A stretch of 64,000 nucleotides of DNA from Blastopirellula sediminis (GTDB lineage: Bacteria; Planctomycetota; Planctomycetia; Pirellulales; Pirellulaceae), in contig NZ_JAJKFT010000010.1 of assembly GCF_020966755.1 (NCBI RefSeq), positions 1,886,720-1,950,719 of the forward strand, in the 5' to 3' direction. The translations under genes were made by a program, and so were the position numbers. The notes beneath the pieces were generated by a model that was given only the letters and a program-made list of their open reading frames with translations, was not told the DNA's origin and made no database searches. Below are positions 35,915 through 46,400 of this stretch, piece after piece (the first letter of the stretch is position 1; each line of letters opens with the position of its first letter).

Positions 35915-37729
35915 ATGAGACGGAGCGGTCTTACGGTGAATTTCAAACAGCGTGCGTCGCTGCAATGCATCGTCGCAGGCGCGGTCGCTTGCGTCCTGTT
36001 GTCGGCCTTCTCTGGGTGTTCGATCCCGAAGCTCTGTTGCGCCCAAAAGGGAGCCCCGCTTCCGTACGAATTCAACGGCGAGACGACCTCTGAAAGTTCG
36101 GCTCAGATCGGCATCGAAGAGTTCTTCGATGACCGGGTGCTGACCCAGTTGATGGCTCAGGGGCTCGTCGCCAACCAGGAGTTGAAGATCCGGAATCAAG
36201 AGATCCGGATGGCCAGCAATGAAATCATGGCCCGGCGCGGCGCCATCCTGCCGTTCGTGACGGTGGGAGCTCGCGGCGGTATGGAACGGACCAGCAAGTT
36301 CACCCCGCTCGGCGCCGCGGAAGAGCAGCTGACCTACCCGGTCGGCGGCAAGTTCCCCGATCCGCTGCCCAACGTCGGCCTGACCGCCAACCTGTTCTGG
36401 CGAATCGACATCTGGCGTGAACTCCGCAACGCTCGCGACGCCGCGATGCAGCGCTACGTCGAAGCGGTCGAAGTCCGAAATTACTTCGTGACCCAACTGG
36501 TCGCCGAAATCGCCACGAGCTACTACGAGCTGGCGGCGCTCGACAAGCGGTTGCAGTACCTGAATCAAACGATCGCAATTCAGAAGCAAAGCCTCGACGT
36601 GGCGCAGGCCCAGAAGGACGCCGGACGCGGCACCGAACTTGGCGTGCAACGGTTTCTGGCCGAAGTTCGCAAAAACGAAAGCCAATTGTTGATCGTCAAA
36701 CAGGAGATCATCGAAACGGAAAACAAGATCAACTTCCTCCTCGGTCGTTATCCGCAACCGGTGCCGCGCACCGAGTGGGACTTCATTGTGCTTGACTCGC
36801 AGGTCCTTGAGGTCGGCGTGCCGGCTCAATTGCTCGCCAATCGCCGCGACATTCGCGCCGCCGAACGTGAAGTGGGCGCGTCGGGACTCGACGTCCTGGT
36901 CGCTCGGGCTCGCTTCTTCCCGCGCTTCGACATCACCGCCGGCGTCGGTTACGAGGCCTTCAATCCTCGCTACCTGTTCGATCCAGGCGCCTTTATCGCC
37001 AACGCCGCCGGCGAGCTAGTCGCGCCGCTGATCAACAAGTCGGCGATCAAGGCGGACTACCTGAACGCCAACGCTCGTCAGCTGCAAGCGATCTACGACT
37101 ACCAACGTACCGTGCTGAACGCATACACCGAAGTGATCAACGCGATTACCAAGGTCGAGAACTACCGCCGCAGCGTTCAAATCAAGCAAGGTCAGGTCGC
37201 GGCCCTCGAACAATCGGTCAACGTGGCGACCGACCTGTTCCAGAACGCTCGCGCCGAATACGTCGATGTTCTGTTCTCGCAACGCGACTTGCTGGAAGCG
37301 AGAACCGATTTGATCGAAACGAAGCAGCAGCAGTTGGCGGCGATCGTCAAAGCGTATCAGGCCCTCGGCGGCGGCTACTTGTGGTCGAGCACCGGCATGA
37401 CCTGGTTGGACGTCTATTGCGAACCGCTCCTCATCCAACCGGATGAAGTGATCATGCCGCCGATGCCGGAAGACGCGCTCGAACTGCCGTCGCCGGACGA
37501 CGCTCCGCCGATGCCGCCGGCCCCGGCCGGACAACCGATGGCGCCGCCGGCGGTCGATCCGATGGAATTGTCGCAGCCGGGAGACGTCAGCTTGCAGCCG
37601 GCTTACGCCGACCCGATCTGGGCGAACAACCCAGGTCCGATTGTTCCCAATCCCCATCAGCCGGTTTCCTACTTTCAACCGGCCGCTTACCCGGCCCCGG
37701 TTGTGATTGAAAACCCGCTTCGTCCGTAG
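35915..37729 (+). CDS. TolC/NodT-family outer-membrane efflux lipoprotein
   Basis: A 604-residue protein. ATG 35915 has AAGGGG upstream and starts a lipoprotein signal ending in LLSAFSGC. Two outer-membrane efflux domains follow: the first with ELKIRNQEIRMASNEIMARR and LFWRIDIWRELRNARDA, the second with LDVLVARARFFPRFDITAGV and VINAITKVENYRRSVQI. About the last 110 residues are a proline- and methionine-rich, probably disordered tail (PPMPPAPAGQPMAPP) absent from standard TolC. It is likely the outer channel for the RND pump just upstream, although a terminator separates them, so its expression may be set independently. Confidence 0.92.
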   Translation: MRRSGLTVNFKQRASLQCIVAGAVACVLLSAFSGCSIPKLCCAQKGAPLPYEFNGETTSESSAQIGIEEFFDDRVLTQLMAQGLVANQELKIRNQEIRMASNEIMARRGAILPFVTVGARGGMERTSKFTPLGAAEEQLTYPVGGKFPDPLPNVGLTANLFWRIDIWRELRNARDAAMQRYVEAVEVRNYFVTQLVAEIATSYYELAALDKRLQYLNQTIAIQKQSLDVAQAQKDAGRGTELGVQRFLAEVRKNESQLLIVKQEIIETENKINFLLGRYPQPVPRTEWDFIVLDSQVLEVGVPAQLLANRRDIRAAEREVGASGLDVLVARARFFPRFDITAGVGYEAFNPRYLFDPGAFIANAAGELVAPLINKSAIKADYLNANARQLQAIYDYQRTVLNAYTEVINAITKVENYRRSVQIKQGQVAALEQSVNVATDLFQNARAEYVDVLFSQRDLLEARTDLIETKQQQLAAIVKAYQALGGGYLWSSTGMTWLDVYCEPLLIQPDEVIMPPMPEDALELPSPDDAPPMPPAPAGQPMAPPAVDPMELSQPGDVSLQPAYADPIWANNPGPIVPNPHQPVSYFQPAAYPAPVVIENPLRP

Positions 37730-37753
37730 CGCCCCATCATGGCGCTCTCCAAT

Positions 37754-37784
37754 GGCGGCGATCTACTCCTGCTGGATCGCCGCC
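37754..37784 (+). other. Perfect 10-base hairpin after the TolC-like gene
   Basis: GGCGGCGATC (37754-37763) pairs with GATCGCCGCC (37775-37784) around an 11-base loop. No U-run follows. It may stabilise the 3' end of the channel mRNA or weakly terminate it. Confidence 0.4.
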
Positions 37785-37837
37785 GGGGGACGTGCGATAC
37801 TCGCTTCACCGCAGCAACTTCGTAAGGAGGCGCTGCG

Positions 37838-37912
37838 ATGGAAATCGAGCACCTCTCTCGCACAGAATTGACGCCCCATGCAATCTGCCCCCAACCGCCG
37901 CTCGGCTCTTGA
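37838..37912 (+). CDS. 24-residue leader ORF overlapping the methyltransferase start
   Basis: AAGGAGG lies eight bases before ATG 37838, the strongest ribosome site of this region. The ORF MEIEHLSRTELTPHAICPQP ends four residues later and overlaps the first 35 bases of the methyltransferase gene in another frame. The methyltransferase ATG has no clear ribosome site, so it may depend on re-initiation from this leader. Confidence 0.4.
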   Translation: MEIEHLSRTELTPHAICPQPPLGS

Positions 37913-38942
37913 TCGCCCCGCGACCGATCCGTCTCCCATCTTCGAAAACTTTCGGGGGATGCACGCGTCCGAACTGTTGACCGCGGCAGTCGCGCACTTC
38001 GATCTCTTCGGTCGACTGCAACAAGGATCGCTCGACTTTCAATCGCTTCGTCTGGCGCTTCAGCTGGAAGAACGTCCGGCCGTCGTGCTGCTGACCGCGC
38101 TCAAAGCGATGGGGCTCCTGCAGGAGCTCGACGGTCAGGTGTCGCTGACCGATCTGGCGGCAGAGCATCTCGTGCCGGGAGGTCCGTTCGACTGCGGCGA
38201 CTATGTCGGCCTGGCGGCGCAGACGCCTGGCGTACTGACGATGGTTCGCCTCTTGAAGACGAATCGTCCGCTCGGTAGCGATGAGGGCGAAGAAGGAGGC
38301 GCCGCGTTCATCTATCGCGACGGAATGAAGTCGGCGATGGAAGCGGAGGACTCGGCGCGGCACTTTACGCTCGCGCTCGCTGGTCGCGCCAAGAACGTCG
38401 CGCCCTATCTGGCCGACGCGGTTTCAATGCAAGACGCGAAGCTGCTGCTCGACGTTGGGGGTGGGACTGGCATCTACTCGCACGCTCTGCTCCAGAAGAA
38501 CCCCAATCTTCAGGCGATCGTCTTCGATCGCCCGCAGGTCTTGAAGATCGCCGATCAAATGACCCAGGAGTACGGCGTCGCCGATCGTTGCCAACTGGTC
38601 AGCGGCGACATGTTCGCCGATCCGTTGCCGGAAGGGGCGGACGTGATCCTGCTGTCGAACATCCTCCACGATTGGGACAAGCCGGAGTGTCAGCTATTGG
38701 TTAACCGCTGCGCCGCAGCCCTTCCGCCCGGCGGACGACTGTTGATTCATGACGTCTTCTTGAACGACGCCCTCGACGGCCCGCTACCGATCGCACTCTA
38801 TTCGGCCTCGCTCTTTTCCTTCACCGAAGGAAGAGCCTATAGCGGCGCTGAATATCGCGAGATGCTTGAGACAGCCGGATTAACGCCGCAGCCGATACAG
38901 CCGACGCTCGTTCACTGCGGCGTATTGGCCGGGGTGAAATAG
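37878..38942 (+). CDS. SAM-dependent O-methyltransferase, Methyltransf_2 type
   Basis: A 354-residue enzyme with the two-part layout of plant-type and polyketide O-methyltransferases. An N-terminal winged-helix dimerisation domain (residues 20-110; LLTALKAMGLLQELDGQVSL) precedes a Rossmann SAM domain (about 160-350) with LLLDVGGGTGIYSHALLQKN, VFDRP and the late motif NILHDWDKPECQLLVN, where the catalytic His of this family is expected. It transfers methyl from S-adenosylmethionine to a small phenolic or similar substrate, unknown here. There is no biosynthetic cluster around it. Confidence 0.88.
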   Translation: MQSAPNRRSALDRPATDPSPIFENFRGMHASELLTAAVAHFDLFGRLQQGSLDFQSLRLALQLEERPAVVLLTALKAMGLLQELDGQVSLTDLAAEHLVPGGPFDCGDYVGLAAQTPGVLTMVRLLKTNRPLGSDEGEEGGAAFIYRDGMKSAMEAEDSARHFTLALAGRAKNVAPYLADAVSMQDAKLLLDVGGGTGIYSHALLQKNPNLQAIVFDRPQVLKIADQMTQEYGVADRCQLVSGDMFADPLPEGADVILLSNILHDWDKPECQLLVNRCAAALPPGGRLLIHDVFLNDALDGPLPIALYSASLFSFTEGRAYSGAEYREMLETAGLTPQPIQPTLVHCGVLAGVK

Positions 38943-39088
38943 AGGCGTGACAAAACGCATCCAGCGATTGGATTTGCGAGTTGGTTGTGGAGTAGAATGA
39001 GTGAGCCGAGTTGAGCCGCTGCTCTTCTTGTCGCCGTAGGGAGTGTGTCATTCTCATCTTCAAAATTGTGAAATAAATCGCGACGTCC

Positions 39089-40453
39089 ATGTCCGCGCTC
39101 GTACTCGACTACTCCTATACCTATTTGCAGCCGTCGCAGCTCGATCCTGCGGCGCATCAGCTGCAGCTTGCGACCTCGTCCGAAGGCGTCGATCCGCATC
39201 CCTATTTCTTTTGCGGAAAGCTAGTTCGGCCGAAACGCGTCGCCGAGATGCTGCGGAAGCTGATGGAGGTCGTCAGGTCGCGCTTTCATATGCCGGCGGC
39301 GATGTTGACTCGCATTCTCGCGATGTCCGATCCAATCGTCACCAGCAGCGACGATCGACTCCGCTTTGAAGGTTTTTCGAGTTGCTGCGGCGTCTATGTT
39401 CGCGTCGATCTCCATCCGCGTGCGGTCGACGGGGAAGTCTTCGGACGAGGGACGACGAACGTCGATTTCAACGAGCCGATGCTCGCCGCGCTCGCCCTGG
39501 TGCGCGAGAACGATGAGGTCTCGTTGAGCGTCGGCGCCGATCATGTAGCCCTGGCGAAGAACGACCAGACGGTGATTGAGAAGCGAGTCAAGCTCCCCTA
39601 TCGCTGGCTCCGAGGACTCGTCGAAGTTCAGGCCTGTCAAAGCCGGATGCGCCAGGTTCATCAGATAAGCGGCGTCGAGGCGCGACGGTTCCTCCGCTCG
39701 TTGCCGCGTAGCGGAACCAGTCGCCGCGAAATGTTCGTTACGGCCGCCGGCAGCGGCTTACGTCTTGCGCAGCGCGAGACGGCCCAATCGGTTCGGGTGG
39801 GCGGACTGCAGCGACTCCGAGTGTTGGAAGATCTGTCGACGCAAGCTCGCCAGTTGCGAATCTATACCGATCAAGCGACCGGGGCCTCTGGCTGGGAACT
39901 GCTGTTCGACGATTCGCGATTTCAGCTCGTAATCAGTCCCGAGGTTTGGCGCGGCTTCTCCGGAGAAGGACAAGCGCTGACCGCGTTGGCGACGCAGGAC
40001 GACGCCGAGACGCTCGCCAAGGTCGAATCGCAACTCCGCTGGGAAGCGGTAATCGACGAAGCGAGCCTGGCGACGCAGCTTGGTGTTTCGCCCGACGTCG
40101 TCCGCCAAGCGCTCGTCGTCTTGGGAACGCGGGGACGAGTGGGATTTGATCTGGGGGAAGGATCCTACTTCCATCGCGAACTTCCCTATCGTCTCGAAGA
40201 TGCGGAAAAGCTGCAGCCGCGGTTGAAAAATGCGCGAAAGCTGATTGAGGAAGGCAAGGTGCGCCGCGGCGCTACGTCGAAAGAGGAAGTGGAAATCTTC
40301 GTAAAGAGCGGTCCGACTGAACATCGCGTTCGCTTATCGGACGACAACGCCAAGTGCAGTTGCCCATGGTACGCGAAACACGGGTCGAGTCGCGGTCCTT
40401 GTAAACATATTTTGGCGGCTAGTATTTATTGGGAAGAAGGCGGCGATGAGTAA
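39089..40453 (+). CDS. SWIM zinc-finger protein
   Basis: A 454-residue protein. The SWIM motif CSCPWYAKHGSSRGPCKH (Cys-x-Cys-xn-Cys-x-His) lies near residues 428-445. The preceding region has a winged-helix-like stretch (LATQLGVSPDVVRQALVVLG) and a long beta-rich N-terminal part. Proteins of this shape are often encoded next to a DUF6493-like or similar large protein, as here; the two ORFs overlap by eight bases. The zinc finger suggests nucleic acid or protein binding. The function of the pair is unknown. Confidence 0.88.
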   Translation: MSALVLDYSYTYLQPSQLDPAAHQLQLATSSEGVDPHPYFFCGKLVRPKRVAEMLRKLMEVVRSRFHMPAAMLTRILAMSDPIVTSSDDRLRFEGFSSCCGVYVRVDLHPRAVDGEVFGRGTTNVDFNEPMLAALALVRENDEVSLSVGADHVALAKNDQTVIEKRVKLPYRWLRGLVEVQACQSRMRQVHQISGVEARRFLRSLPRSGTSRREMFVTAAGSGLRLAQRETAQSVRVGGLQRLRVLEDLSTQARQLRIYTDQATGASGWELLFDDSRFQLVISPEVWRGFSGEGQALTALATQDDAETLAKVESQLRWEAVIDEASLATQLGVSPDVVRQALVVLGTRGRVGFDLGEGSYFHRELPYRLEDAEKLQPRLKNARKLIEEGKVRRGATSKEEVEIFVKSGPTEHRVRLSDDNAKCSCPWYAKHGSSRGPCKHILAASIYWEEGGDE

Positions 40454-43400
40454 GTCGAAACTGGAAGGCGTTTTGCAGTCGGGCGATTTGGAGAAGTGCC
40501 GCGACTTTTTTATGGGGATGCCGGAGCAAGAGCGTCGCAAACTGGCGCCCGACTTGATCCGCCTCTACCGCCAAGCGGACAAGGGACCGACCTATAACGC
40601 TGCGGAAAAGAGCTACAGCTTCGATAACGTCGCCGTCGACGTCTTGGGCGTTGCAATCTTCTCAACGGGTACGGCGGCGGAAATCAAAAAACTGGGTTGG
40701 CGCGGCGAACCCGAAAACGAAATGATGCTCGCGATTATGCTCGATCGCCGCCCTGAATGGATTCAACAGTGGGTTGACGCGTTGCTCGAATCTCCGCGAT
40801 TCCCCTGGTATTGGACGACGATCCGCAAGCTTTACTTAGAAGGGTTGATCGAAAAGCCGGATCATCCCAACTACACGCTGGGGATGGTCGTGGGGCTCCA
40901 GCCGCCCGGGGGCGCCTTTCGAACGGATGAGCCGTCGATCGAAGAGGCGATCGAAGCGGATCGATCGCTGCTGGAGGATGAAGTCTGGCGGTTGTTCGAG
41001 CATGAAGGGGGAACGGATGTCAGCCTGGCGCTTGCGGATGGCGGGGCCAAAGAATGGCAAAAGACGCTAATTCTCTTTCAAAAGAAAGGGGGCCTCTCGC
41101 GCGAGCGTTTGCTGAATTGTTCGCTTGACGCACTGCTGCGCGATTTCAATCATTTTCGCGCGAAATGGTTCTCCAGCTTTTACGATGCGCTAGAGCCCAC
41201 TCCAGAAGAGAATAAATCGCAGGCCGGCAAGTTCCTGCAGATTCTCGGCGTATCGGCGCCGCCAGTCGTTTCGTGGGCGTTCGCCAACGTCGAGACGCTG
41301 GCCAAAGCCAGCGCGATTCCGGCGGACGATCTGGCCGCCGGGCTGCTGCCGGTGTTTCAATCGCGGCAAAAGGGGATCGTCAAAAAGGCGCTGAAACTGT
41401 TGGGGACGCTTGCCGGTAAGCGGAAAGGGGAAGCGTCGCAGATCGTTGCGTTCGCGTTGCCCGCCTTAGGACACGAATCGGCGGAAGTGCAAGCGGACGT
41501 CCTAGCGATGATCGAAAAGTATGGCGACGTCAGCGACGCGAAGTTCGTCCGCAGCGTCGCGGAATACGTGCCGGTCATCGCTCCTTCGGAACGGAAGCGA
41601 TTGGACGCGTGGCTTGCCGCCGCCGGCGCGAAAACCGAGTCGCCTGCAGCGGCGCCGGCTTCGTCCGCTTCTTTCGATCAGGCCGACCTGGAGGCGATTG
41701 ATTCGCAATTGCGACAACTCTATGCAATCGATGATTTGCTCGCCAATCGGCAAGCTGGCCTGCTGGAGATCCCGGCGGCTCGGTTTGACGGCACGGAGAT
41801 CAATCGCTTGGCCGGTAAAGAGAAGATTCAGCCAATCGAAGACCTGGACGAGCTTATCGAGGTCTGTTCGCGGCTGATTGAGGACCCCACGGCCACCAAC
41901 GATGTGGAGCGGGCGATCGACGGCATTTCTCGCCTATGCGACCAAAAGCCGGACGACTTTCAGCGGCGCGTCGACCCGTTGCTGCGGCGAACTTTGAAAT
42001 TGCTCAAGGACTACCATTTGCCCTTTCAGGGAGGCGGGCCGCAGGAAGATCTGCTCGGATTGATTTACGCCTGGTGTACGGGAATTGTGCTGGAAGGAAA
42101 GCGAATAAAGGCCAAGAAGGGAGAAGCGATTCTGGTTTATAAGATCGATGGCGAAGAGTGCAAGACCCATGACGCGGAGTTGGATATTCCCCTTGGGTTT
42201 TTGAGCCGTCGCACTTTAGCGATCGCGCAGCGCGTCGCTCAGGGAAAGCCCGCGCAGTTGTGGAGCGCGCCGACTCATGAGGGAAGCTGGATTGATTCGC
42301 AGACGCTCGTTCAGCGCGTTCTCGACAGCAGCGGCAAGCCGTCAGACGATTCCGACGCGATCCTCGCCATACTAAGAATGACGCCCGATGGACGTGAGGC
42401 CGCACTAGCGGAATTGAAAACCGCTTCGACCGAAGCGGCGAAGGCCGTGCGATATGCGCTGGGAGCTGCGCGGATGAAAGTCGGCAACTCCGCGCCGCTG
42501 TGGATTGCGGCCGCACGTAGTCGCGCCCCTTGGAGCGATGACCTGGGCGTCGAGAAGGCGTTTCCCGGACTTGGCGCCGACGCCGGTCTGGCGGCCCGAT
42601 ATGAAACCAAAATCTGGATCGACGAGTACAAGCACTCCAGCGAGCAATTCAAGTTCGCCCGCTTCTCGCTCAATTCGATTCCTACCGTGCCGGAGACGCT
42701 CGACCCGTTATGCCTTACGCCGCGGTTCCATCGCGAAAACCGCTTTCCAATTGAACAGTACTGGAAACGGGGAGAAGCGGCCGGGAGGACTGTCGAAGGG
42801 ATCGCCTGGACCGCTTCGATTTGGCCCCAAGCGAGAGAGTCGCTCTTCGCGATCGGCGCCTGCACGATGGGAAACAATCTCGATTGGGACGGCGCCGAAT
42901 GGCATAACAAAACGTTCCTCGAACCGCTGCTCGATCCAACTACGCCGTTGCGAGAAATCGGGCTGTTGCTGCTCGCGATGTGCCTCGGCGCGAAAGAGCC
43001 AGGCGAACATGGCCTCGCGACCGACATCGCCATCGCTGCGATCGAAGATGGGCGTTTGGGAAGCGACAATCTTGGCGCCATCCTGAGCCAACTCGTGCCA
43101 TCCGGGCTGATCAAGCCGCCGCGGTGGGCGAAAACGTTGGCCGATGTGGCCCGCATCTCGGCCTTGCACGGCGCGGTCGTGCATCTGGCGCTGCAGCAGA
43201 CGCTGGTTGGCGACGCAAGTTCGCTTCCCCGCGACTACGCCAAGCTGATGGAACTGCTGTTGCAGCTTTCGATTGAACGGGAGCTGTCGGTCACGCACCC
43301 CGATTGTCGCGCAATGCTGGAGAGCCTGAAGGGTTCGGGGAAGGGGCCGAAACTTGCCAAGGACCTGCTGAAACTAACCGCGGCGCCCGAAAGCGGGCCG

Positions 43401-43472
43401 CGGATCCTGGAACTCGCCTTGCAGCAGCGGATCAGCGCCGTGCAGTTGCAGGTTGACCAGGTAACCGCCTGA
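40446..43472 (+). CDS. Large DUF6493-like helical-repeat protein
   Basis: A 1008-residue soluble protein that overlaps the SWIM gene by eight bases. The N-terminus (SGDLEKCRDFFMGMPEQERR) and the body look like HEAT-type helical repeats, for example SRQKGIVKKALKLLGTLAGK and ALPALGHESAEVQADVLAMI. The central part (residues 430-520) and the C-terminal LLLAMCLGAKEPGEHGLATD stretch match what I recall of DUF6493 proteins, which are typically paired with SWIM-finger proteins. A scaffold that works with the SWIM protein is likely; the process is not known. The gene stops eight bases before the convergent macroglobulin gene. Confidence 0.75.
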   Translation: MSKSKLEGVLQSGDLEKCRDFFMGMPEQERRKLAPDLIRLYRQADKGPTYNAAEKSYSFDNVAVDVLGVAIFSTGTAAEIKKLGWRGEPENEMMLAIMLDRRPEWIQQWVDALLESPRFPWYWTTIRKLYLEGLIEKPDHPNYTLGMVVGLQPPGGAFRTDEPSIEEAIEADRSLLEDEVWRLFEHEGGTDVSLALADGGAKEWQKTLILFQKKGGLSRERLLNCSLDALLRDFNHFRAKWFSSFYDALEPTPEENKSQAGKFLQILGVSAPPVVSWAFANVETLAKASAIPADDLAAGLLPVFQSRQKGIVKKALKLLGTLAGKRKGEASQIVAFALPALGHESAEVQADVLAMIEKYGDVSDAKFVRSVAEYVPVIAPSERKRLDAWLAAAGAKTESPAAAPASSASFDQADLEAIDSQLRQLYAIDDLLANRQAGLLEIPAARFDGTEINRLAGKEKIQPIEDLDELIEVCSRLIEDPTATNDVERAIDGISRLCDQKPDDFQRRVDPLLRRTLKLLKDYHLPFQGGGPQEDLLGLIYAWCTGIVLEGKRIKAKKGEAILVYKIDGEECKTHDAELDIPLGFLSRRTLAIAQRVAQGKPAQLWSAPTHEGSWIDSQTLVQRVLDSSGKPSDDSDAILAILRMTPDGREAALAELKTASTEAAKAVRYALGAARMKVGNSAPLWIAAARSRAPWSDDLGVEKAFPGLGADAGLAARYETKIWIDEYKHSSEQFKFARFSLNSIPTVPETLDPLCLTPRFHRENRFPIEQYWKRGEAAGRTVEGIAWTASIWPQARESLFAIGACTMGNNLDWDGAEWHNKTFLEPLLDPTTPLREIGLLLLAMCLGAKEPGEHGLATDIAIAAIEDGRLGSDNLGAILSQLVPSGLIKPPRWAKTLADVARISALHGAVVHLALQQTLVGDASSLPRDYAKLMELLLQLSIERELSVTHPDCRAMLESLKGSGKGPKLAKDLLKLTAAPESGPRILELALQQRISAVQLQVDQVTA

Positions 43473-43479
43473 CGACGAC

Positions 43480-46400
43480 TTACGGCGTCCCCTGTACCAG
43501 CAACCGAATCGGCTGGCTGGTTCCTCGTTTGTCTTCGTCATAGTACTCGTAGGCGACGGCCGGTAGCGCGAGGATATCGACCGGCATCGTCGCCGTCAGT
43601 TCGTACGACAAGGTCAGCGGCTCTTCCGGTTCCAAGCGAAGCAGGTAGACGATCACGCTCCGGCTGGTGACTTGATACTTTTCAATCCGCTTCTGCCGCT
43701 TCATCTGGTCAAAATCGTCGACGTTCACGGCGAATCCGGCCGGGATCGGCAGGTCGAGCATCACCATCGGCGCCGCTTCCTCCATGCGATTGGTCACTGT
43801 TGCGCGGGCGCGAACCGAATCGTTGACGGCCAGCTCGGTACGATCGTAGTCGAGCTGAACCGTCAGCGGTTCGTTCTGTTCCGGCGCCGTCGCCGTTGGG
43901 GTGTAGTAGCGGAAGACGATTTGATATCCGGTCGCGGCGTCGGTGACGTCCTTCAGAGTCAGCTTCCAATCGCCAGAGGTGATTCGGTCCGAGAGGTTGA
44001 TTTGTCGCATCACGTCCGACTGATCGACCGGAATCGTGATTCGCTCGGCCGGCTGATCGGCCAGCTGCAGTTCAATTCGTCGTTCTTTCTGGTCGGCGAG
44101 CGAGCGGCCGGAGCCTGCGATCAAAGCCTTCAGCGCTAAGACCGTCGCCTGCGTCGAATGCCAGGTTCCGATGCCGTCCTTCTGATCGATCAACCACGAC
44201 AAGCTGCCGCGAATCGTCGCCGATTCGCCGCTTCCCCGGATCAGAGCGAGCGTCGCCAGGGCGGTCGTTTCGATCTCTTGGCTCCGACCTGCTCCATAGA
44301 ACATCGTGCGCCGCGAGCCGGTGCTATTCCACCAGCAGCGCTTGCCGTCGCCTGAGAGCTGGCGCAGCGACTGGAGCTTGTCGAGGTAAGGTCGCACCAC
44401 TCGGCTGGTCGGATCGATCGCCAACAGGGCGTTGCAAACCAGGGCCAGCGTGTACGGATTGTCGATCTGGTTCGGGCGATGCGAAACGAGGTAAGACAAT
44501 GTCGGCTGCGCCTCGGTCGGGTTCGGATCCCCCTCGAACACGCTCCACGCGACATAGGCGGTGGTATTCAACTCCGCCACGTCGTAGGCGGCGTTGGCGG
44601 GATCGCCGTGAAAACGATGTCCTTCCGGTTCCCACGAGCCGTCCGATTTTCTCTGGGCGAGCAACCACCGGCGCGTCCGCTGGATCAACGACGGATCAAT
44701 GTCGTGGACGCGGGCCATGTCTTTGAACTCCATCAAGCCGTACGCCGTCAGCGATCGATTGGCGGGGGGATTTCCAAACCAATCAAAGCCTCCGCCGGCG
44801 ACCTCGAACGTCAGGAGACGCTGATAGCCAAGGTGGATGTATTCCCGGGCCTGGGCCTCCACTGCCGGAACCGACGTCCCTGTTCGCTTGAGGTATTGGA
44901 GCGCCAAGACGTTCGGGTAGGTGGTCGACGACGTTTGTTCAAAACAACCGTAGGGTCGTCGGAAGATCCCATCAAGTCCTTCGACGACGTGGCTGAAGGT
45001 CGACGGGTAGAGTCGCACGATCGTACTGACGCTGCCGTCGATCGCGTCTTTCGGAACGGAGAGATTCAGTTCGGTCGATGCGTCTAGCACGCCGTTATAG
45101 ACCATTTCGACCGGTCGGCCGTCGGGGACGACTTTGATCTCACGCTCCAGAGCGTCGGCAATCTCGCCGCTCTGGGCGGTCACCATCAGTTTGTGGTCGC
45201 CGACTCGTTTGGCTCGAATGCGGTAGTGGAGCGAGCGAACTTCGCCAGGAGCAAGCGTGATCTTTTGCTCAACATCGTCCAGACTCTCGAACCAGTCGGC
45301 CTGAGCGAGCGTCAACTGGACCTCCTGCGGCTGGTCGAGATAGTTGTAGACGACGACCGGAAGCGAAACTTCATCCTCCCGCGTCAACGCAACCGGTAGA
45401 TTCAAGTCGACGAAGAAGGGTTGAAAGACGCGCAACGACGACTGCGAGGCGCCCAGTTGTCCGCTGGCCGAAACGGCGCTGGCGGTCAAACGCCACGTGG
45501 TGATCGAGTCGGCCAGGTCAACGTCAAGGGTGACCCGTCCCTGGTCGTCGGTGATCAACTCGGGACGCCAGAGCAAGGTTTCCGGAAACCATTGGCGAAC
45601 GCGGACACCTTGTTTTTTCCCCTCGGGTGCGAGATCGAAATCCAAGCGAAGCTCATCGATCCTTTCCACGTCAAGCATGTCGTATGCGGCGAGGCCAATC
45701 TGCTTGAGATTGTTCATCGCCGACATCCGGCGAGCCGCTTCACGCGATTGCTGGACGGCCGGCAGCAACAACCCCGCCAGGACGCCGAGAATGAGGACGC
45801 CTACGATGAGTTCCGCCACGCGAGTACTGCCGAATACATACGAAAGAAAGATAAGGAAGCCAGGAATCCCAAAAAAGGTGGCGAAGATGCACCACAGCAT
45901 CCCCACCAGGTTCATGCCGTCTTGTTGGAGGGCCGCCGTAGCCCGGACGTTGTCGGGACGACTCGAAGCGGTCAACGAGTGATAGCTCGTTTGATCGCGA
46001 AGGATGTTGAGCACGTTGGGCGGAAAGGCGCTGGGGTCACGGATCAGTTCTTCCCAGTCGTCACGCTCGAAAACTTCAAACGTTTCCGTATTGTTTCCCA
46101 GATAGGGGAGCAGCTGTTTCAGCAGCGCGGCCCGTTTCGATTCTTCTTCTCGCACCGTCGCGGCGAACAGCGCTTGTTCTAGCAGTTGCCGATCCCGCGG
46201 TCGGCCATCTTCGATGAGGGACGGATCCCAGGGATAGATCGCGTAAATCGGCTGCAGCAGACTTTGCTCTACCGTGAAGAAGCTTTGCTGCATGTTGGCG
46301 CCGGAGCCAAGTACGGAATAGACCGCCTCGTCGACGGCCGCCAGGCTGATGGCGCCAGGCGCCGGTTTGCCGTCGCGACCGGTAAGCGACAGCGAAATCT

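Noticed and set aside
35596-36075. Minus-strand ORF of 159 residues before the TolC-like gene
   Set aside because: It runs into the antisense of the channel's signal peptide and has no coding character.
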